Assembly (NCBI RefSeq): GCF_002099425.1 | Contig: NW_018343987.1 | Span: 13,579,501-13,643,500 of the forward strand | Reading direction: 5' to 3' | DNA from: Phascolarctos cinereus | Taxonomy: Eukaryota; Chordata; Mammalia; Diprotodontia; Phascolarctidae | DNA: 64,000 nt | In this document: piece after piece, positions 55,829-64,000 of the stretch | Layout: each line of letters begins with the position of its first letter | How positions within the stretch are numbered: position 1 is the stretch's first letter | Notes under the pieces: generated by a model | Seen by the model: the letters and a program-made list of their open reading frames with translations, nothing else | What the model was told of the DNA's origin: nothing | Database searches by the model: none | Made by a program: the position numbers and the translations under genes

Positions 55829-58035
55829 TTCTCTCACACACATGCAAAACCATACTATGCATACTTCTGTTGATCAGTTTTCTCTGAAGGTGGATAGCAT
55901 CTTCCTTCATAGGTCCTTGTTGATTTGAGTACGATACTCAGAATGACTTAGTCATTCACAGTTTTTCTTTGAACAGTATTGCTGTTCCTATATACAGTGT
56001 TCTCTTGGTTCTGCTCATTTCATGCAAGTCTTCCCATGTTTTTCTAAAAATCAACCAGTTCATTGTATTCTGTCACAATCATATACCACAACTTGTTTAG
56101 CTGTTCTCCAATTGATGGGCATCCCATCAATTTCCAGTTCTTTGCCACCACAAAGAGAAGTACTATAAATATTTTAGAACATGTGGGTTCTTTTCTTTTT
56201 TCCCTAATTACCTTGGGAAACAGACCTAGTAGTGGTATTGCTAGGTCAAAGGGTATATATAGTTTTATAACTCTTATGGGCATAATTCCAGATTGTTCTC
56301 CAAAGTCATTGTATCAGTTCACACACAGTTCCACCGACAATATTATTAGTCTCCCAATTTTTCCACATCCCTTCCAACATTTGTCATTTTCCCCTTCTGT
56401 CATTTTAGCCAATCTGATACATGTAAGATGGTATCTCAAAGTTGTTTTAATTTATATTTCTCTAATCAATAATGATTTTGAGCATTTTTTTCAAATGACT
56501 GCATGACTATTCTTCATTGAAAAACTGCTTCATATCCTTTGACTATTTCTCAATTAGGGGATGACTCATTCTTATAAATTTGATATGGTTCTCTATATTT
56601 CTCTATATATCTTTTATCTGAGAAACTATAAAAAATTTCCCCCCAATTTTCTGCTTCCCTTCTAATTTTGGCCACATTGGTTTTATTTGTACAAAACCTT
56701 TTTAATTTAATGTAATCAGAATTATCCATTTTACATCTCACAATTCACTGTCTTGTTTATTCATAAATTCTTACCCCATCCATAAGTCTGATAGGTACTA
56801 GGTTCCATGTTCTTCTAATTTACTTCTGTTTCCCTTTAGATCTAGGTCATGTATCCATTTTGACCTTATCTTGGTAAATGGTATAAGATATTGTTCTTTA
56901 CCCAATTACCAACAATTTTTACCAAACACTGAATTCTTATCCCCAAAGCTTAAATCTTTACATTTGTCAAACACAAGGTTACTGTAACCATTTACTATTG
57001 TGTATTGTATGTCTTTTCTGTTCCACTGATCTAGCTTTCTATTTCTTAGCCAGCACCAGATAGTTTTGATAATTACTGCCTTATAATATAGTTTAAAATC
57101 TGATATTACTAAACCTCTTTGCATTTTTCATTAATTCCTTTGCTATTCTTGACCTTTTGTTCTTCCACATGAATTTTGTTATTTTTCTCCTAGCTCGGTA
57201 AAATAATTTTTGGCCCATTTAATTGGGATTGCATTGAATAAGTAAATTAGTTTAAGTAGAATTGTCATTTTTATTATATTGGTTCTGCCCAGCCATGAAC
57301 AACTAATATTTCTCCAGTTATTTAAAATCTGACTTTATTTGTATAAAATGTTTTTATAATTGTGTTCGTGTAGTTCCTGGGTTTGTGTTGGCAGGCATAC
57401 TCCCTTAGGTATTTTCTACTGTCTATGATTATTTTAAATGGGTTGTCTCTTCCTATCTCTTGCAAAGTTGTGTTGGTGATATATTGAAATGATGATGATG
57501 CATGTGAGTTTATTTTATTACCTGCTACTTTGCCAAAATTATTGTTTCATCTAGCTTTTTAGTTGAATCTCTAGGATTTTCCGAGTTTATCATCATATTT
57601 TCTGCAAAAATAAATAGTTTTATTACCTCATTTCCCATTCTGATTCCTTCAATTTATTTTTCTTATTGTTATTGCTAACATTTCTAATACAATATTGAAT
57701 GGTATTAGAGATAATTGGCATCCTTGTTTCACTTATGATCTTATTGGGAAGGCTTCTAGCTTATTCCCATTATAAATAGTGCTTACTGATGGTTTTAGGT
57801 AGATACTTCATATCGTTTTAAGGAAAAATCCATTTATCCTATGCTTTCAAGTGTTTTCAGTGGGAATGAGTATTGTATTTTGCCAGAATCTTTTTCTGCA
57901 TCTATTGATATAATCATATATAACTTGTACTTTTTTGTCGATATAATCAATTATATTAATAGTTTTCCTTATGTTAAACTGTCCGTGCATTCTTGATATA
58001 AATCCCACATGGTCATAATACAAAATGTATATGTT
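55665..58035 (-). mobile_element. L1 LINE, 3' half (RT end, ORF2 end, 3' UTR)
   Basis: On the minus strand the ORF2 end reads AIPLLGLFPK and SKIFIVLLFVVAKNWKLMG (56,130-56,250), with LDQWNRKDIQYTIVNGY near 57,000. RT-side sequence continues to 58,035. The copy is truncated at its 5' side and has many frame breaks. A long TC repeat lies in its 3' UTR. Confidence 0.88.
55742..55822. repeat. (TC)n microsatellite, 81 bp
   Basis: A pure dinucleotide run on the USP28 sense strand, followed by a short imperfect extension. Confidence 0.97.
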
Positions 58036-58039
58036 ATTG

Positions 58040-60935
58040 TAGTCTCATTTATTTTTAATAGCATTTCCCCCCCAATTACATGTCAGGACAGTTTTTAGCA
58101 TTAATTTTTACAAGATTTTGAATTCCAATTTTTTTCCCATCCTTCCCCTCCCCTTTCCAAAAATGGTGGACAATCTGATATTGGTTATACATGAACAATC
58201 ATGTAAAATGTATTTGCATATTAGTCAAAGTTGTGAAAGAAAAAACAGATCAAAAAGAAAAAAACCACGAAAATAAATTAAGTAAGTGAAAAAAATATAC
58301 TTTGATCTGCATTTAGAGTCCATCAGTTATCTGGATGTGGATAGCATTTTCCTTCTTGAGTCCTTTGTACTTCTTTTAGATCATTGTGTGGCTGAGAAGA
58401 GCAGAGTCATTCATAGTTGATCATCAGTCAGTGTTACTGATACTGTAATGTTTTCCTGGTTCTGCTTATTTCACTTTGCATCAGTTTGTACAAGTCTTTC
58501 CAGGTTGATAGTATTGCATTATATTCATATACCACAACTTGTTCAGCCACTCCCCAATTGATGGGCATCCCCTCAATTTCCAATATTTTGCCACCATGAA
58601 AACGGCTGCTATAAATATTTTTGCACATGTGGGTCCTTTTCCCTTATTTATGGTCTCTTTGGGATACAGACCTAGAAGTGGAATTGCTGGGTCAAAGGGT
58701 ATGTATGCACAGTTTTATAGCCTTGGACATAGTTCCAAATTGCTCTCCAGAATGGTTGGATCAATTCACAGCTCCACCAACAGTGCAAAAGTGTCCCAGT
58801 TTTCCCACATCCTCTCCAACATTTGTCATTTTTGACAGTGTGATGATTGGTATGAGGTGGTACCTTAGAGCTATTTTAATTCGCATTTTTCTAATCAAAA
58901 GTGATTTAGAGCACTTCTTCGTATGCTTATAGATGGCTTTGATTTCTTCATCTGAAAACTGCTTGTTCATGTCTTTGACTATTTATCAATTTGGAAATGA
59001 CTTGTATTCTTATAAGTTTGACTCAGTTCTTTATATTTTTGAGAAATGAGGCCTTTATCAGAGACACTTGCTGTTAAGATTGTTTCCCAGCTTTCTGCTT
59101 TCCTTCTAATCTTGGTTGAATTGATTTTGTTTGTACAAAAGCTTTTTAATTTAATATAGTCAAAATTATTTTACATTTTGTAATGCTCTCTATCTCTTGT
59201 TTGTTCATGAATTCTTCCCTTCCTCATAGATCTGACAGGTAGACTGTTCTTTCTCTTCTAATTTGCTGATGGTGTCACTCTTTATGTCTAAATCATGCAC
59301 CTGTTTTGAAAGTATCTTAACATACTGTGGGAGATGTTGGTCTATACCTAGTTTGTGTCCTCTTGTTTTCTAGTTTTCCTGGCAGTTTTTGTCAGATAGT
59401 GAGTTCTTATCCCAAAAGCTGGGGCCTTTGGGTTTATCAAACACTAGGTTACCATGGTCATTGACTACTATGTCTTGTGTACCTGTTGTATTCTACTCAT
59501 CCACTACTCTATATAGTTTTGATGATTACTGCTTTATAATATAGTTTGAGATCTGGTATTGCTAGACCATTATCCTTAGTATTTTTTTTTCACTAGTTCT
59601 CTTGATATTCTGGACCTTTTGTCCTTCCAGATGGATTTTGTTGTTATTTTTCTCTAGTTCTATCAAATAATCTTTTGTAGTTTGATTGGTATGGCACTGA
59701 ATGAGTAAATTAGTTTAGGCAGAATTGTCATTTTTCTTATGTTGGCTCAGTCTGTCCATGAGCAATTGATATTTTTCTAATTGTTTAGATCTGACTTACT
59801 TTGTGTGAAAAGTGTTTTGTAATTGTATTCATATAGTTCCTGGGTTTGTCTTGGCAGGTAGACTCCCAAATATTTTATATTGTTTACAGTTATTTTAAAT
59901 AGAGTTTCTCTTTCTATCTCTTGATGCTGGGCTGTGTTGGTGATATAAAGAAATGCTGATGATTTATTTGGGTTTATCTTACATCCTGCAACTTTGTTAA
60001 AGCTGTTAATTATTTCAGGTATTTTTTTAGTTGATTCTCTAGGGTTCTCTAAGTATACCATCATATCATCTGCAAAGAGTAACTATTTTGTTTCCTCATT
60101 GCCTGTTCTAATTTCTTTGATTTCTTTTTCTTCTCTTATTGCTATAGCTAACATTTCTAGTACTATATTGAATAATAGTGGTGATAATGGGCATCCTTGC
60201 TTCACCCCTGATCTTGTTAGGAAGGCTTCTTGCTTATCCCCATTACTGATAATGCTTTCTGATGGTTTTAGATAGATACTGCTCATCATTTTAAGGGTTA
60301 CTCCCTTTGCTGTCTAGTGTTTTTTGTTTGTTGGTTTGGTTTTTTGGTTTTTGGTGAGGCAATTGGGGTTAAATGACTTCCCAGAGTCACACAACTAGTA
60401 AGTATTTTGTGTCTGAGGCTGGATTTGAACTGGGGTCCTCCTGACTTCAGGGTCAGTGCTTTATCCACTGCACCACCTAGCTGCCCCCTCTAGTGTTTTT
60501 AATAGGAATGAGTGCTGTATTTTGTCAAAAGCTTTTTTAGCATCTATTGAGATAATCGTATGATTTCTGTTGGTTTTGTTTTTGATATGATCAGTTATGT
60601 TGATAGATTTCCTAATATTGAACCAACCCTGTATTCCTGGTAAATCTCACCTGGTCATATTGTATAAACCTGTGATATATTGCTGTAATAACGGTCCTAA
60701 TATTTTATTCAACATTTTAACATCAATATTCACTAGAGATATTGGTCAATAATTTTCTTTCTCTGTTTTAGTTCTTCCTGGTTTAGTTATCAGCATTCTA
60801 TTTGTGTCATAAAAGGAGTTTGGTAAGACTCTTTCTTTGCCTGTTGTTCCACATAGTTTATATATAGTATTGGAATTAATGGTTCTTTAAATGTTTGGCA
60901 GATTTCACTCATGTGGTCTCCTCTTTAGAAAGTAG
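58040..60935 (-). mobile_element. Second L1 LINE, 3' half, carrying a WSINE1
   Basis: The minus strand shows the RT motif [18 protein letters not shown] (60,100-60,200) and KVAGCKINPNKSSAFLYIT (near 59,950-60,010). The ORF2 end and 3' UTR follow down to 58,040. It lies head to tail with the previous L1. Frame breaks make it inactive. Confidence 0.9.
60325..60488 (-). repeat. WSINE1-like SINE with target-site duplication
   Basis: TCTAGTGTTTTT occurs at 60,313-60,324 and again at 60,489-60,500, a perfect 12-bp duplication of L1 sequence. The SINE ends CACCACCTAGCTGCCCCC. Confidence 0.95.
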
Positions 60936-60939
60936 TTGA

Positions 60940-61640
60940 CATTTTATTCTGCTCATTCCTCCTTTCTTCAGTTGCCTCTGATGTTCTGGCTTCAGTAAAC
61001 TGTTCAGTTAGCATTTAAACAGACATCAGCAAAGAGGTCTTCAACCTATACTGTTTGTTTTTCAAGCTATTGGGGTGTAGAGAGTAGGGGAAGGAGGCAA
61101 GAAGAAAGGCAAGTTTTGGATTATTTTTGTAATGTTGGGCTATAGGAAAAAATTTCCCATATCCTAGCTGTTCCTAAACTCTTACAAGTATTATTAACTA
61201 TTTTGTTCTTTTTTGCCATAAACACTAAAGTATTATTGGCATAAAGTTTAATGTTAAAAAAGATCTTGTAAACTGCTCCTTGTTAGTTAAGAACAAGGTG
61301 GAATGTACTAAAATTAAAATGAGGCAGTGCTTTTTCAGTTTTAGGAACTAAGGTTTTTGGGTTTTCTGAGGCCTGTAAGTAAAAAAGTAACTATTGATGT
61401 AGAAAATAGAGTTGATGTGTTGAGTGTTTATGGACTATGAAACTCCTTTTTGTGATTTAATAGTCTTTGTATCCTAGAATCTACCTACATACTGTCTACT
61501 AGTTAAAAGATCAGTAAGAGCTGAGAATACCTAAGTTGCATGTGGGTGTATGTGTTATCTATACTGTAGATTTGATTTATTTTATTTTATGTTATTTATT
61601 AAAGATAAGTATTTACACAGAGCTGGCTTGATGGGTTTGT
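60940..61640. other. Intron 3 sequence, no feature recognised
   Basis: I see no repeat or exon that I can name. Confidence 0.4.
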
Positions 61641-61644
61641 TAGC

Positions 61645-61765
61645 CTGATTCCAGGGATGGGAGTAATGGAAAAAACTCAGCTTGCTCATTTGTAAAATAA
61701 CTGGATTGCACTGGAAGTCTTCTGGTTCATTCCAAGTCTAGGTCTATGATCCTCTGAACTCAGGC
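61645..61765 (+). repeat. MIR SINE tail
   Basis: TCAGCTTGCTCATTTGTAAA and TCCAAGTCTAGGTCTATGAT. Confidence 0.6.
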
Positions 61766-61959
61766 TAATTTTCATGTGGCTAACCTTTTTAATTGAAGGC
61801 TTTTTTCTTAAAGTATTGATTTATCCCTAAAAATAGTTTAAGTATAACTTAAAAATTAAATTTATATTTTAAATGTCCCAGTTACTATATCAGTGACTTT
61901 ATTACTCCTTAATTTATCCATTTTTTTTTATAAAAAAAGGATGGTGGGGTATATACGTA

Positions 61960-62045
61960 TCAATTCAGTGAACATTTCTTAAGTGCCTCTTATTTGCCAG
62001 GCACTGTGTTAAGCACTGGGGATATATAAATAAGAAAAAGGAAGA
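61960..62045 (-). repeat. L2 3'-end fragment
   Basis: TCAGTGAACATTTCTTAAGT, TTTGCCAGGCACTGTGTTAA and GCACTGGGGATATATAA. Confidence 0.8.
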
Positions 62046-62399
62046 CATGTCCATTGTTAAATAAACAGAATCAAAAGGACTTTCATATAGCTGCTTTAGT
62101 GGACTTTCTGACCTGTTTCCGTGGACTGCATATATTTAAGATGTTTTCCCATTAGGCTTTCTAGCTTCATAAAATAGTACTGTTATCTTAAACTTAGATA
62201 GCCCAGCAAAAGCTCTTCAGAAAATTACCTAGAAGTGATACAAAGACTGGTTTCCTTAAATTACTGAAAGTTATCATAGACTTCTTTATGTGGAATATCT
62301 ACTTTAATGAAATTTTCTGACTTGAAGAAGGTGAGAGAAGTGATTAACTAGGTTGTTGAAAACAAGAAGAAATTCTGAGCTTCTGGACTCGGAAGTACT
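62046..62399. other. Intron 3 sequence, no feature recognised
   Basis: Part of it may be the 5' UTR of the adjacent TRIM retrocopy, but I cannot set its left end. Confidence 0.35.
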
Positions 62400-63300
62400 G
62401 GAGCAAACCAGGAGCCATGGAAGGACTTTGAGATCTCCAGAGGAAGGAGTCACTGCCTGAGGAGAGTCCTTGGCTCTAAGTCAGGGGGCTCCAGGTTGAA
62501 GAAAACCCTCAAGAAAAGGAACATGATCCAAAGTCTCCAGCAGGAGACCATCTGCAGCATTTATCTGACATTCTTCTCAGAGTCTCTCACTTTCAATTAT
62601 GGGCACAACTTTTGCCAGTTTTGTCTGACCATGAGCAAGGAAGCTGGGGCCACACATTTCTCTTATCCTGAATGTAGAGAAGTCAGTGTTCCTGTCAAAG
62701 TTGACTGCTGTGTGCAAGAATCTCAACCCCTAGAACTTGCAGAACCTTGTGGGAAAAGCCATTGTCAGAAGCACCAGCAAGTTTTCCAGCTGTTAAAGAA
62801 GATCAGACCTCCCTCTGTATAGCCTGTATTAAAGCTGGGGAACATGCACCTTTTCCCCCCAAAGAAGAGACTGCTGAGAACTGCAGGGAGAAACTCCAGG
62901 ACACTGTGCCTCATTTGAGAGAGATAAGGCACTGAAGGAACTTAATGCTTCAAAGAAGAATAGATGGGTTAAGTGGGAAAAGCTGATTAGAGAATATGCG
63001 AGAATGCACTGATTCATATTTGAAGAAGAGTGCAGATGCCTAGATATGGTGACATATGACGAATCAGTGACTTTCTAGCTAATGGACAATTACTGTAATA
63101 GAATGTATCAGCATTTTAAAAACATGGGAGATACTACCCAAGACATGGATGAAACAAGAGTCAGACCTGATTTGGAGCTCCTTCAGGAAGGTAAAGAGCT
63201 ATTGCAAATGAGTGATCCACTGCTTTCTGAAACGTCAAGGTCTGAGGCCTGGGAGACAATATGCTTGATTGGGGAAACTGACAAAATCAATTGCAAATAA
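62400..63300 (+). pseudogene. TRIM-family E3 ligase retropseudogene (RING, B-box, coiled coil)
   Basis: From the ATG at 62,523 a frame reads a RING-like stretch (LQQETICSI, YGHNFCQFCL, PECRE). After a frameshift near 62,790-62,797 it continues with a B-box-like stretch (EDQTSLCIACIKAGEHAPF) and the start of a coiled coil (ENCREKLQDTVPHLREI). Further coiled-coil-like sequence follows in other frames up to ELLQEGKELLQMSDPLLS near 63,230. TRIM genes carry introns between these parts and none is present here, so this is most likely a processed copy. Three zinc-binding Cys codons of the RING have become TAT (Tyr), and stop codons interrupt the coiled coil. It sits in USP28 intron 3 in the sense direction. 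The parent TRIM is not identified, and no poly-A tail or target duplication was found. Confidence 0.85.
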
Positions 63301-64000
63301 GATCAATTTTTAAAAGACATAGAATCAATCTGATCATCCTTCTTCCCTCTTTGATCAGTGTCTTTCATAGGTCACTTATTTATAGGCTAATTTTATAAGT
63401 TCTTTTGGAATTACATGTCTCTAAGAAAACTCAGCAAACAGGTACTGTGGAACAAAAAGCCGACATAGTACAATAATGATCATCATTATTAACGAAGGTC
63501 AAGTTTCCTTGTAGCTTGGTGGTGATCCACTTCCTGTGTCCATTAATGTCTGGTCTCTGGAAACATCTTCTTTTGGACAGTCTAGAATAGGTCTTGTTCT
63601 CAAGGTAGCTCTGAACGGGGCTTCTCTTCAGGAGATTTGCTTCTCTGGTTCCATATCACTTGTAGAGAATCTTAGATGTTTCTGCTAAAATCTTTTGCAT
63701 AACAGATCTCAATACAACTTAGTGTACTCTTTTAAATTTTACTTCTCTACTAGCTAGTTCTTGTGGTGAAAACCAGCTCAAAATGTGTGGCTCTGATCTT
63801 ATTAAGAACAGAGCTATAAAAGGACATCAAATTAGGAACACATAGTTCACTTGAAACTTCAGAAAATTTCATTTCTTAAATACCCCATACTAGTTCTGTT
63901 TTTATCTAAATCCTATACCTGACATAGACACTGCTAACAAAAGACTGAAGAATCTTTAAAAAAAAAAGTCTGTGAGGATCTGACCTGTAAAATGAGCCCT
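63301..64000. other. Intron 3 sequence, no feature recognised
   Basis: Unassigned. It may include the 3' remainder of the TRIM retrocopy, whose end is not visible. Confidence 0.35.

Larger units (their letters stand above)
49977..64000 (+). other. USP28: USP28 intron 3 (5' part, runs off the window)
   Basis: The intron begins with GTAGGT at 49,977. I looked for the next exon, which should open with VIDLTHD and carry the UIM, and did not find it. The intron holds the near-identical inverted repeat, MIR/THER1 and MAR1 SINEs, a CR1 copy, two L1 3' halves and a TRIM retropseudogene. Confidence 0.85.

Noticed and set aside
56063-56506. 147-codon forward frame in intron 3
   Set aside because: It is the antisense shadow of L1 ORF2.
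49977-64000. USP28 exon 4
   Set aside because: I looked for the VIDLTHD and UIM coding sequence and did not see it, so it should lie beyond the window.
1-64000. A new multigene system, CRISPR array, operon or RNA gene
   Set aside because: The window is repeat-rich marsupial chromosome with one host gene. SINE heads look tRNA-like by origin, but no intact tRNA, snRNA or array was found.

Overview
The window looks like nuclear DNA of a marsupial. The main evidence is the repeat content: MAR1-type CORE-SINEs with an RTE-like tail, short WSINE1-like SINEs beginning GGGGCAGCTAGGTGGCGCAG, THER1/MIR SINEs, L2, CR1/L3 and RTE LINEs, marsupial-type L1 and half-L1 (HAL1) copies, and a MER20 hAT transposon. 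Family names are from memory of the consensus sequences. I cannot choose between an opossum and an Australian marsupial.

Layout. Positions 1 to about 36,000 are intergenic and almost wholly repeats. Notable are one long L2 copy opened by several later insertions (10,870-14,540) and a stack at 26,186-31,600, where a probable solo LTR lies in a CR1 copy and a full-length HAL1 with target-site duplications lies in an RTE copy. No host exon was recognised there. From about 36,090 to 37,140 lies a CpG island without an obvious TATA box. It holds an E-box, a perfect NRF1 palindrome, a GC box and a G-quadruplex motif ending eight bases before a start codon.

The only host gene recognised is USP28 (ubiquitin-specific protease 28), on the + strand. 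Coding exon 1 (36,673-36,729), exon 2 (49,301-49,378) and exon 3 (49,844-49,976) encode residues 1-89 plus one base of codon 90, covering the N-terminus and the UBA-like domain. The UIM, SUMO-interacting motif and catalytic domain must lie beyond the right edge, since intron 3 runs past 64,000. Introns 1 and 3 are filled with repeats.

Inside intron 3 are the two most unusual features. One is a pair of 244-bp inverted arms (51,006-51,249 and 53,025-53,268) that differ at only two positions by my alignment. The other is an intronless, broken TRIM-family retropseudogene (62,400-63,300) in the same orientation as USP28. Two tandem L1 3' halves, one carrying a SINE, fill 55,665-60,935. I see no operon, CRISPR array, RNA gene or new multigene system; the interest lies in the inverted repeat, the promoter and the nested repeat history.
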